Below, piece by piece: positions 12,680-23,900 of a stretch of DNA of 64,000 nt. The translations under genes and the position numbers were made by a program. Under the pieces are notes generated by a model. It was given only the letters and a program-made list of their open reading frames with translations, had not been told where the DNA came from and did no database searches. Source of the DNA: Ischnura elegans (Eukaryota > Arthropoda > Insecta > Odonata > Coenagrionidae). The stretch is taken from the NCBI RefSeq assembly GCF_921293095.1, contig NC_060252.1:43338881-43402880 (forward strand), in the 5' to 3' direction. The first letter of the stretch is position 1, and every line of letters starts with the position of its first letter.

Positions 12680-12971
12680 CAGAGGCGCAGCTAGGAATTA
12701 AGGCAAGGGGGGGGTTTTAGGCGCATCCAATACTTACGGGTGTTGGGGCATTGCATACCCATTAGGGTAAGCAGGTGTTGCGGGGGCCCTCCTCCAGAAT
12801 AATTTTAAGATTAATGGTTCAAAATGGCGAGTTTTACGGCTTTCTGAGGGATGTTTGATAAAACTAATACTATTTTATAAGTAATACTGATCAAAATAAG
12901 TAAAATGGATTAAACTTAAAAATTTCTCAAAACTCTGGGGGGTGTTTTGTCCCCCCCTCGCTGCGCCACTG
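12680..12971. mobile_element. hAT-like MITE family M2, copy 1, with 8-bp target duplication
   Basis: Ends are CAGAGGCGCAGCTAGG and CTCGCTGCGCCACTG. The 8-bp direct repeat GCTACCGA flanks the element at 12672-12679 and 12972-12979, diagnostic of hAT-type insertion. The interior is closely related to the element at 52001-52354, with shared words GAGTTTTAC, CTTTCTGAGGGAT and AAACTTAAAAATTTCTC. Confidence 0.85.
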
Positions 12972-13479
12972 GCTACCGATGAACTCATAGCACAAGTTTT
13001 TCATAATCAGCAATATGGGACAGGAGACTGAAAGTGCATAGCAAGAGACCCCGTGTAGAAAAGTGCTAGAGGGAGATATTCGTTCGATATTAATATCATG
13101 CACCCCTCCTCCCTTGCTGTCCAGCTGAAACTCGACATTTTCCAATAAAAATAAATTCATCATCTCTCGACGAAGACATCTCGACAACTGAGGACCAAAA
13201 CTTGCCTCCAGCTTTTTACGTGCAAGGCCGAAATAACTGCCCTCTGTAAACGCCACAAACAGGCTGCAGAATTTCAGGCGCTTGTAACCTGCGTTTTACG
13301 TGAACGCACCCTTATCTTTTATGGAGGAAGTAGTATCTTTGCTCAGCAATCCTATGAGTATGTGTTCAGTATTATCTCTGTTCAGCAATTATAATTATCG
13401 GGAGTTTGAGGAGATACTTACTGGTTGAGAACTGGCACTAGTTTCGCTCACGTGCATGTGCTTTACTTATTATTTTTCG

Positions 13480-16400
13480 TTACAATGAAAGGCTTAGCGA
13501 GTTACATACAAAACTCACCCACAGCCAAAAACCTTGAAGAGGCAAGCAGAATGTTATTTGCATGGATGCACAACAGTCGTACACGATTAGCCGTTCGCAA
13601 TATTTAGTAGCCTCTGCGTGCTGCAGTCACTTGGAAAACTTGGGCATTTGTTACACATTGTGGTTTTAATGACCTTTACAGGGTAGGGTTATACCCAAGG
13701 TTCTTAAAGTAAAGGTTGCCTCATTCGCGACTCGGGCTCCCATTGGCTTGACGTCACGGTAGACCCAACTTCCAGCGCCATTTCAAATTCTAGCCTTTCC
13801 GCGGGCCTAACTGCTTACCGCGGCGAGTTCTTGAATTTACCCTCTATCGAACACTATAAGCCGAATTTTAAATTGAAGGCCGATTTATGAAAATAATGAT
13901 GATAAGATTTAAAAAAAAGATAAATTCGTGTATTCAGGCGCCATAATTTCCTGATGAAGTGATGAAATGGGAAGGTGTGCGAGTTGATTCCGTGTCCACA
14001 CTTCCTTCCTGTAACTCTCAAAACACTGTTTTCCTTGCTACTTCCGCAATATAATTTAAACTTAGATTAATATGGCTGGGAGGAAAATACGCAAAAACCA
14101 AATTAGTTGCTTCAAAAAATTACAGTTCTGCAACTTTTTAAATAGAAATTATGCTCGTTTTCATTCTTCGCCGGGCTTTGAAAATACAGACTGTCCCAAG
14201 GGTCGTGTGTCATTTTTGACCTGTAAATTTAGTAACTTTGCATGGAGCAATGTTCATTATAATTAGCATATGTACTTATGGGAAAAGGTCCTAAGTTTTG
14301 TTGAGTGTAAAAATTTTTTTACAATTTTGACCTTTTGACCTCACAATGTGGGTCCAAACCAAAATTTGCCTTAATTTCAATGTTTAAAAAATCGAGATAG
14401 AAAAAAGTCTGAATTTCATTGACCAAGATGACTATTCTTAGGTTTTCGGACACGAGAAACCCGAAAATAATACTTTTATTCACGAAAATTCAACTGTTGA
14501 CCCAGTAAGGTCACCGTCAAGGTCATAAAGGTGGCAAAAAGAATAGTATACCAACAAAGGTGTCGATCCATGGGTTTTATAGGGTGCCCAAGTCATTGGT
14601 AAAGTCCAAAAACCCTTATTATTCGCTAATTGACCTCCGAGGGTCACAATGGGGGTCAAAGTTCATAGAGTTAAACGTCGGGCCATCATGACAACCAACG
14701 TGTCAAACCATGGGTTTTGAAGGGTGCCAAAGTCGGTTAGGCAGTTCATAGATCCGTAGTGTGGATGTTTTGACCTCTGAGGGTCAGAATGGGGGTCAAA
14801 GGTCATCGGGTTAAACGTCCGGAAATCATGATAACCAGCGTGTCAAACGATAGGTTTTGGAGGGTGCCAAAGTCGGTTAGGCAGTTCATAGATCCGCTCA
14901 TAGACTTTTGCTGTTGAGGGTCACAATGGGGGTCAAAGGTCATAGAGTTAAACCTCGGGCCAATATGACAGCAAAAGTGTGGAACCATGGGTTTTAAAGT
15001 GTGCCCAAGTCAGTTTTGCTGTTCGTAGATCCATATTGTCGATTTTTTTTACCACCGAGGGTCATAATGGGGGTCAAAGGTCATAGAGGTATGTTTTGAA
15101 GTAATAGGAAAACTAATGTCCCCAGCCAAAGGTTTAGAAGGGTGACCAAGTGAGTGCTAGTAGTACACATATCCACTGTCTTTTCCGACAAGCCTCCCCC
15201 GCCCTCTTAGTTTCGAGCCGTTGTTGATTATTTATTTCCCTAGACCTCCTTTTTCCCGACTCTGTGTCCGCGCACTATTGTCCGCGCAGCGTGTACTAGA
15301 AAATTCCAGGTGTGCGTTATAACGATTTTAAAAATTCTAAACTGGAAGACCTAGAAAGTGTAATGTTGCAGGAGCTTCAAAAGAAGAAGAGCATGGCAAT
15401 CGAAACCATATCTGCAATTGGATGGTTGACTAGCACAATGAAAACTCCATGTTAACATTTCAGTTTATTATCCTATTAATGTTGTCGTTTTATGATATTT
15501 CTCTTAAATCGTCAAATTTTTAACACATTACTTGATACCATCAAAATAAAAGCTGGATTCATCCATTGCTTTTATTTTTTACCTTAAGGTTTTGGACATA
15601 TCCAATATCTTTTTAAACGGAGTTTTGTCTTACACTTTGGGCGACAAATCAAAAGAATATTTAGAGAAATAAATAATCAACTGCGGCGTTAAAGTAAGAG
15701 AGCACGGGGGGCCTGTTGGAGAAGACTGCGAGGAAATGGAAAAATTTCGGAAGGAAGGCATGGTAAGCGCGTTGCATACTTTCTTACTCTATGGTTTAAC
15801 TTTATGACCTTTGACCCCATTACGAATTTCGGAGGTCAAAAATCAACAATACGGATCTATGAACTGCCTAACCGACTTTGGCACCCTCCAAAACCTATCG
15901 CTTGACACGTTGGTTGTCATGATTGCCCGAGGTTTAACCCTATGACCTTTGACCCCCATTGTGACCCTCGGAGGTCTAAAAATCAACACTACGGATCTAT
16001 GAACTGCCTAACCGACTTTGGCACCCTCCAAAACCTATCGCTTGACACGTTGGTTGTCATGATTGCCCGAGGTTTAACCCTATGACCTTTGACCCCCATT
16101 GTGACCCTCGGAGGTCTAAAAATCAACACCACGGATCTATGAACTGCCTAACCGACTTTGGCACCCTCCAAAACCTATCGTTTGACACGCTGGTTATCAT
16201 GATTTCCGGACGTTTAACCCGATGACCTTTGACCCCCATTCTGACCCTCAGAGGTCAAAACATCCACACTACGGATCTATGAACTGCCTAACCGACTTTG
16301 GCACCCTTCAAAACCCATGGTTTGACACGTTGGTTGTCATGATGGCCCGACGTTTAACTCTATGAACTTTGACCCCCATTGTGACCCTCGGAGGTCAATT

Positions 16401-19400
16401 AGCGAATAATAAGGGTTTTTGGACTTTACCAATGACTTGGGCACCCTATAAAACCCATGGATCGACACCTTTGTTGGTATACTATTCTTTTTGCCACCTT
16501 TATGACCTTGACGGTGACCTTACTGGGTCAACAGTTGAATTTTCGTGAATAAAAGTATTATTTTCGGGTTTCTCGTGTCCGAAAACCTAAGAATAGTCAT
16601 CTTGGTCAATGAAATTCAGACTTTTTTCTATCTCGATTTTTTAAACATTGAAATTAAGGCAAATTTTGGTTTGGACCCACATTGTGAGGTCAAAAGGTCA
16701 AAATTGTAAAAAAATTTTTACACTCAACAAAACTTAGGACCTTTTCCCATAAGTACATATGCTAATTATAATGAACATTGCTCCATGCAAAGTTACTAAA
16801 TTTACAGGTCAAAAATGACACACGACCCTTGGGACAGTCTGTATTTTCAAAGCCCGGCGAAGAATGAAAACGAGCATAATTTCTATTTAAAAAGTTGCAG
16901 AACTGTAATTTTTTGAAGCAACTAATTTGGTTTTTGCGTATTTTCCTCCCAGCCATATTAATCTAAGTTTAAATTATATTGCGGAAGTAGCAAGGAAAAC
17001 AGTGTTTTGAGAGTTACAGGAAGGAAGTGTGGACACGGAATCAACTCGCACACCTTCCCATTTCATCACTTCATCAGGAAATTATGGCGCCTGAATACAC
17101 GAATTTATCTTTTTTTTAAATCTTATCATCATTATTTTCATAAATCGGCCTTCAATTTAAAATTCGGCTTATAGTGTTCGATAGAGGGTAAATTCAAGAA
17201 CTCGCCGCGGTAAGCAGTTAGGCCCGCGGAAAGGCTAGAATTTGAAATGGCGCTGGAAGTTGGGTCTACCGTGACGTAACGGGACTTCTGCTGGCGCATG
17301 CGCAGCTACGAATGAGGCAACCTTACCGTCTAAGATCCTTGGGTTATACCCTAAAAAAATAAATTGATTTAAATCAGTGCTGTTTCCAAAGATTTATTGG
17401 TTAGAGCTGAAATTCATCGATTGATTTGTCGATCATTTGTAGTTAAGCTCGGCAACAGGTTAACAACTGAGGAAGATATAATTACAACGACCACTTAATT
17501 GGGTTAATCGATGACGTTATTGATGTAATTCACTTTAAGTTGAGATTTTCTGTTGGTGTCCACGGTGGTGAAATGCGTGTCCAGTTGTAGAGTTTTCCAA
17601 GATGGTAAACAATTCATCGTCACATGGTCTAGAGTTCTCGTTACTCGGGTACCAATGGATTCATTCACATTAACAAGGAGTTTTATTGCGGCAGCAAAGG
17701 TTGGTGTTGATGGTGTAAACCGGTTTCCATTCTTTGTTGCAAACTCTCGCATAGATGATGTTCTGAAAAGTTCATAATACACATGTGCTTTAGCGAATTG
17801 CAGAGTTATATTGCAAAAAACAGGTTTACTGTGTCATGGTACTGGTTCACAAGATACACCAAATGATTGCACAAAAATACGCAAGATTGGTAGTGAAAAG
17901 AAGAGTGTTTCCTAGATTCTGAAAATTTTCGTCTGAAATTGGTCAAAAATTATGCTTAAAAATGCTTTGTTGATGCTTAATATTAATTTTTCCGAAACCT
18001 AAAAATTTGCTCTCGGGAGACGAAATGAGTGGTAAACAATTGACTAACATAATGACAATATCAGAAAATTGAAGCACTTTGCTAATAAAAAAGAATCTAC
18101 TACAAATGTGATTTGCCTTCGAAATTTAACGCATTGAAAAGTTTTTATTTTTTTAAATTATCATTTTCGCATTGCAAACCATTAATTGCAATCGGTCCGG
18201 TCTACAACGAGGCAATTAGTGATCATGGACGTTTACTTACAATGTATGCTACAAGGCTACACCTCTTGTTAGAGTTACTCTGCTCATTCCGTAGTTCAAA
18301 CTTATGCATACGATGTGAGAACATATATTTTGAAAACTCCTCTTAAGGCGGTTTCACACTGTCAAATTCCGTTCAAGACTCGTTGAACAAGCTTTCTCGA
18401 ATGGGTATGACGTCATGTCAACCGTCATACCTGTGGACATTTCGTCTTCATCAAATTCGTCTTGGTTTGAACGGTTATAAATTCTATTGAATCTTGAATG
18501 GTGTTGAAGCGTTTCGACCAATGAATGAATGCTTTCTAGCCTTTCCAGCACTCCCTTGGAGATGAGATGAGTATTCCCATCATGGCCGCCCTCATTAAAC
18601 TTTACAAGGAACAAACTGTTCATATTAAGTGAACTACCACATGAAGCAGAAGAGAAGTTCGGCAACGCAAGAAATTAATGCAAATTTGTTGCCTGTACGT
18701 AAAATTATGATTATAATTCTCTCTCGGTCTCGTTTTACGTTTTTCCTATGTCGATCATGTTTGCCATAGTTATTCAAGTTAAATCAATTTTTTTACAAGA
18801 GTGTGAAAGGCCTTTAAGCTTGATTCAAGATATGTTGAACAATCGTTCTTGAAAGACCAATATCATTCAAGACAACTTGTTCCACGTTCCTTATTCATGA
18901 AATTTTGAGAGGCGAGAAAGTGCATAAGAATTTTAAAAAATCGTTCTGCAGAGACCCATCTTAGGTCTCAGAATACTAATATTTTTAAGGATGCTTTAGA
19001 CCAGCAAAAAATAATTAAATTGTAATTTTCCTCTCCAATTAATTACCCGTACCGTTCTTTTGGATGCATCGCCCTTGAGCATCAAGCAGCCGATTTGGTT
19101 GGCAGTTTTGCCATCAGGCCTGTTCTGGCTCTGGTCAGTGCTGTCCCCAGCTTGGCGAACCTAAACGTGCAAGGAGTAAAAGTATTAGGTCATTGATTGT
19201 AATTTTCAATGGAATAAGGCATCAAGAGCTACTTGGTACCCTGAAGCTGCATTTACACAGAGTAACAGGTTATATAAATAAGTTAGATATAACATTTTTT
19301 AGGAAAATTTACATGTTAAATTTAACTTGTTACACGTATTAGTACTAATACGTGTAACAAGTTAATACTTATCCTTTTCGTAAAATATGTTATATCTAGC

Positions 19401-20445
19401 TATTTTATATAACATGTTAATCTTTGCCAGTGTACACGCAGCTTTACGAATAGGGTACGCCTAGAATTAGGGTAAGGTAGGATATCGATCCCATAACCAT
19501 CCATAGGAATGGGGTTTGGGGAAAATTTACTTGGGGTAAGGTTTTTGATAGAAGCATTTTTACTCAAATGCTTAGAAAAACAACAAAAAATAAGCTACAT
19601 TTCCTATTCTTCTTCCTACATTTTTAAAACTAAATCGCTATAAATCCAACTCACATTCCTTACTTCGTCACAGCTAAATTCAAAATGCTATTTGATTTTG
19701 GGTAATGATCATCGTGGAAGTAATTAATTAATTAATTAAGTATCCGGATGCTAAGGATATTTTAAAAATTATCTCGGTACTACTCTAAAGTTATTAATAA
19801 TCCATAATCTGACAAAATTACTCTAAACTACCCAGAGTTTGCTAAAGTCGTAGAAAAATAGAACTTGTAAAATTATCAAAGATCCACTACATTGAATTAA
19901 GTACACATATATATTCCGTTATCGACTATGACTACTACCCTACATGAAAACCACAAAAAACCTGCAATTGGACCTACAGGGATAAGAAAAAAAGTCTTCA
20001 ACACACCACACATAAAAGCATGAGGATACTAACCTTTTCGAGGCATACGCCCGAGCAAGCCTTCTCCGTATTCTCATCGCAACTCGTCAAACCGCTGATC
20101 CTCAAGTAGTACATCATCGTATCTAAATCAGGCTTGCTTGGGTCTTTAAGCGATTGCAGCATTGTAGCGCATTCGCAGCTGTTCCCGGTGTTGCCATCAA
20201 CGCAGTCCGAACTGAAAATTACATTGGGAACAAGAAAACGGGGTGAGTTTCATATTAATGATCGGACTTAAAGCATAAATAATTAAGACAGATGGTGTAA
20301 AATAATGTAGATTGGTTTGAGAATTGTTCATGGTAGTAATAAAAGCGTATCACTTACTAAAAGCTAATCACTTACTTAACGTGCTGAAAAACTCCGATCA
20401 GTAAAATAACGAGTAATACCTTCATTGTTTAAAAATACAGTTTAC
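13480..20445 (-). CDS. Gene B: secreted cysteine-rich protein, 4 coding exons, paralogue of gene A
   Basis: The coding exons on the minus strand are 20425-20376, 20211-20034, 19160-19053 and 13620-13480. Donors are GTAAGT, GTTAGT and GTACGG, acceptors are AG, and phases are 2, 0 and 0 as in gene A. An acceptor ending at 20446 gives a 5' UTR intron 20 nt before the ATG, again as in gene A. The exons give 158 codons and a TAA stop. The protein starts with a signal peptide (MKVLLVILLIGVFQHV) followed by a cysteine-rich domain. It shares with gene A the CxC, the CxxxC, DPSKP, R.DG.., and in exon 4 cysteines at exon residues 8 and 16 with C.R.I between them. Exon 4 is the least certain because intron 3 is long and holds the foldback element 13684-17352 and the MITE 18347-18813; the matching phase, cysteine positions and acceptor support it. 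Expected to be exported; function unknown. Confidence 0.7.
14560..15200. repeat. 140-bp tandem repeats, left arm of foldback element
   Basis: The marker GGGTGCCAAAGT and variants recur at 14581, 14721, 14861, 15001 and 15141, an exact 140-bp step, so five units are visible. Most units contain GGGTCAAAGGTCA or GGGTCAAAGTTCA, and several contain TGACCTC..GAGGGTCA. The units decay toward the centre of the element. Confidence 0.85.
15800..16470. repeat. 140-bp tandem repeats, right arm of foldback element
   Basis: This is the inverted counterpart of the left array. The marker GGCACCCTCCAAAACC and variants start at about 15881, 16021, 16161, 16301 and 16441, again an exact 140-bp step. The two innermost units are nearly identical to each other, suggesting recent unit duplication on this side. 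Confidence 0.85.
18347..18813. mobile_element. 467-bp MITE flanked by TTAA
   Basis: TTAA lies on both sides (18343-18346 and 18814-18817). The ends are similar inverted copies, GGCGGTTTCACACT on the left and AGTGTGAAAGGCCT-like on the right. TTAA duplication is typical of piggyBac-like elements and some others; the family is not proven. No transposase. It lies in intron 3 of gene B. Confidence 0.6.
19244..19447. mobile_element. Palindromic MITE with 44-bp perfect core
   Basis: The ends GAAGCTGCATTTACAC and GTGTACACGCAGCTTTA are inverted. The centre 19322-19365 is a perfect 44-bp palindrome, TTAACTTGTTACACGTATTAGT against its complement. AT-rich words such as TAGATATAACAT occur on both arms. 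The whole unit would form a long hairpin. It lies in intron 2 of gene B. Confidence 0.7.
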
Positions 20446-20689
20446 CTGAAATAAAAAAATATCAGTATTAAAACCATGCCAAAATTTCGAAAAGCACTAA
20501 AGGTAATTCCGGCAAAAAATAGTACTCGATTTCATTCCATATATATTTTGGGATTAGACAAGGGCCTGAAAATTTTGGAATTCGGGAAAAGTAAAGTTTA
20601 GTGTTACAAGACAACGTACGAACACACTCAAATTTTATGAGACGGAGCTTTTATTTCAGACAAGACTGTAGCGAGTATGGGGGGAAGAA

Positions 20690-20950
20690 GGCAGAGGCGA
20701 ATGCATATGGGGAAGCGGGGGGTGCGCCCCCCCCCCTCGCGGGGCCGTCCGCATTGCCTAACATTGCAGAACCACAATTGTAACTTTTTTATGTCATAAG
20801 ATGGCATTGTCTTGTAAATGCGTACTATCAGTTTAAATAAAAATTCCTTAAACTTTTCGTGTGACTTAATTATTTTTCATTATTACAAAAGTACAGGTAG
20901 CTCAAGATAACTTTTGTTCCCCCCCTTAGTTTTTTCTGTATCCACTTCTG
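20690..20950. repeat. Degenerate G/C-run repeat
   Basis: GGGGGGTGCGCCCCCC near the left and CCCCCCCTTAG...TGTATCCACTTCTG near the right resemble the old GTGGATCCAG-type repeats also seen at 7247-7540. The boundaries are uncertain. Confidence 0.35.
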
Positions 20951-20959
20951 GTAGTAGGG

Positions 20960-23900
20960 TTTCAAATCTTCCTCAAAATCTTTGCTAGATATGGTCTATA
21001 ATAAACCTCTTCCAAAATAGCCACGCCATCAAACATAATCCCACCGCTTATAAATTTCCCGGAGAATTTTTTTCTGACCTAGGCCTTTATTCCTTGTTGG
21101 AAAATTTCTTTTCCCTTAGCAAGAAGAGGCTCAGGCTCGTCTCTCAGTCGCAATACAATAAGATATGAGTTCGTAAGTAAAAGGAGAAATTTGTATTCTC
21201 ATTTCAAGCTATTACGGCAGGATGGAGCCTATGAGGAAAAAATTGGGGACATGAAAAAAGTTCAGGCCTAACCATCAAGGCGGCGTAAAATATGAAAACG
21301 CATTTTTTTTACTGCACGTAATTTCTTGGAAATGAATCTTAATAATATCAAACAGCATTTAGGATGATTTAAAATGACGTTGAGACTAATAGAAAGAACT
21401 CGGTTACAAATATATATGTTGCTGTTGTTTTCCCCATGGTTTTTGGGTCTGCTGCGCGGAAGTTATTTTTAGGATCACGTTTCGTGGCCTATCTTCAGAT
21501 CTGATCGTTGTACTTGTATACTGAGTCTCAGAAGATATGGCGAGTGTAGGCCACGATACGTTATACTGGAAAACAATGGAGAAAACTGCAATCCAGTGTT
21601 GCGAAAGCCTCAAACAGAAATATATTATTGCTTGATATTAATCAAATGTTTACCGGAAGGATTTCTTACAACATAATTTTATTTGCCATTTGTGGAGAAT
21701 AAGAAGGCATTTTTTATGCCGAAAGTAAAGGCAGAAAATAATTTTTCAAAAATTTCCGTAAGTGAGCCAACACGTTTTGCCAATATGAAACAAAAATACA
21801 AGGATTTGTATCAAATTAAGGGTGACAATACTTCATGACGTGCTGTTTAATGACTAAATATTTAAAACGTTAAACGCAACAAATTGCTTCGGCACACTTG
21901 ATATTTCTGCAAATTCAGCCATTCAACTACATTTCTCTACGTCTTTCGACTTTATAATTTTCAATGATCAAATCGAAGTGACAGTTTCATGGTCCGCACT
22001 ATGAGAATTGCTAAAAGATGACGTATAGTACTCTATCTATACCTAATACAAACACAATTTTCATTGAAAGCATTCCATAAGAAGCTGATATTCCAATAAA
22101 ATATCTAACTGCGTTAAAATTTGGGATAGCTTTTGAGTGATAATTAATTATTGAATACAATTTGAATAGAATTAACATTTTACGACAGCTTTGTTGGAAC
22201 TGTGCAGCAGTCGATTTATCTACCTAGAGATGGGCCAAACTAAATATTATTATTTCAGCATTCCACATTATTTAGAATGTAATTTATTCTTCCGAAAGTT
22301 ATAATAGTCATCCGCCATATCGATGAAATTTTCCCAATAACAAAAAGGTGAGTAAATTTCCTAATACAATTTAAAAAATAGTTTTCAAACCAGCAGTAAA
22401 CTCTTTTTTAAGTCTTGTCCACATCAGCTTAACTTGAATTTACTTGGGTCACACATTGTGTCAAAAATTCATAAAGTGCTGTCGCTAGTTTAAATGGCGT
22501 ATCTAGACTAAGAGTAGCCATTACAGGTGCGAAATTCAGCAAAGGAAAAACCATTCACTTGGATCTAGATTCGTACGTGGATCCCTCGATTGTGCCGCCA
22601 TGTGATTTATTTAGAATATTATGCGACTAGCGGTCAAAATCGTGACACAGCGCCATAACAGCAAAGCCAGAAATTTGAACGCTAGAGGTGTTTACTCTTG
22701 ACTGTTTCGAGTACTCCAAGACTAGCCAAAGTCAAGTCGAATGATTTTCTCTCTGAGAATTTCCGCTCATTATTACATTGCAGGTGATTCCGTAAAGTTG
22801 TCACCGTGGCTAGACCTGGTATACTAGAATTAGTCTTTAGATCCTCAAATTTCTCTTGAAATTTACCAATTTGAAAAGAAAGTATTTATGTCTACCGACA
22901 GACATTAAAACTCATAATATAATAAGTCCTCTAAAAAATTTCTCGATTGCCCCGCGGTTTGTATCCGAAATAATGAAATCAATTGGTAGTGCAAAATAAT
23001 TCAATCCAAGTTAATTTCTTGTGAACAATGGGTTTGTGTCTGAAGGAATGTAATTAATTGGTCTATTGAACAATAGCCCTGGTTTCGCCAATTTAAGTTG
23101 TTGTGAAAAAAGGTTTTAATCTTGTGCAAAGAGACTAAATACTCACGCGACGTGTTTTTCTTCGAATCGGGAATATGAAGTCTAAGTTTTGCCAAGTACT
23201 CCTTCGGCCGTACACTCCGGATGAGCTTTTAACCCGTTTGAAGCTCGTGAAAACAGTGTGCATGAATAAGAAGGGAATGTGTCAGTGATAAGGAGAGAAG
23301 AGCGGCCGAAAATATACAAGAAAATAGGGACAACAATGCGGAGAAATGAGGAAGACGTGAGAGGGAGACTGCTGACGGATACACTATCGCAATTTGCGAG
23401 TGCCGAAATATCTCACACCATTTCTCCCCCTCGACCGAGTCTAGAAACGATGTATCTTAAGACGGCACATGTCTGTATTCCTTTTTCCTATCTCCTCCTT
23501 CATGTGAAGCAGAGGAGCACGAATTTCTAAGCATCGAAAGACGGTCATATATGAAACGAATGTCTTGCGACGTGCTCAAACGATTTCAACGGGCGATAAG
23601 CATATCGGATTTTTGTTTCGCACGAGAATGCATTCACTGCATGGAAAGTTGTGTTAGGAGTAGTTAATGGGAGGAATGGATAGATTAAGAGGACGCATCG
23701 GTGTAGCTCGAACAGTCATTTATTTTCAGCGAAAAGTACTCATCTAAAACTAAAGTTAAAACACTGAAATTATCAGCGTGGCTAAAGAAGACCCACCTCA
23801 ATGTTTGCGAGTAACTGGAATTTGAAAATTTTTTGTTAGTAATTTCACACGAGTGAAGTTTATACATTTTAGATACGAATGGTGACAAGGCTCTGCTAGA

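Larger units (their letters stand above)
13684..17352. mobile_element. 3.67-kb foldback transposon with 1146-bp inverted arms
   Basis: The arms 13751-14896 and 16132-17277 are reverse complements of equal length; every stretch compared by eye agreed. A weaker outer pair (TAGGGTTATACCCAAGG at 13684 and its inverted partner ending at 17352) extends the symmetry to the tips. The inner part of each arm is built of 140-bp tandem repeats. A 1235-bp spacer includes a second diverged inverted pair around 15212 and 15662 (TGATTATTTATTTC). No transposase is recognised; only short open frames exist. Long repeat-built inverted arms are the hallmark of foldback elements, some of which (Galileo) belong to the P superfamily; assignment beyond foldback is inference. 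It lies in intron 3 of gene B. Confidence 0.85.

Noticed and set aside
12927-13256. Possible last exon of gene B (NLCYEF resembles NLCYKV of gene A)
   Set aside because: The phase and cysteine spacing do not fit, and the block at 13480-13620 fits both. The similarity is limited to a few residues.
14072-14266. 64-codon frame, also found inverted at 16762-16956
   Set aside because: The two are identical because they lie in the inverted arms of the foldback element. No known domain, so not called a gene.
17553-17777. 74-codon plus-strand frame beside the foldback element
   Set aside because: Somewhat protein-like, but with no match to any family I know and an equally long frame on the opposite strand.
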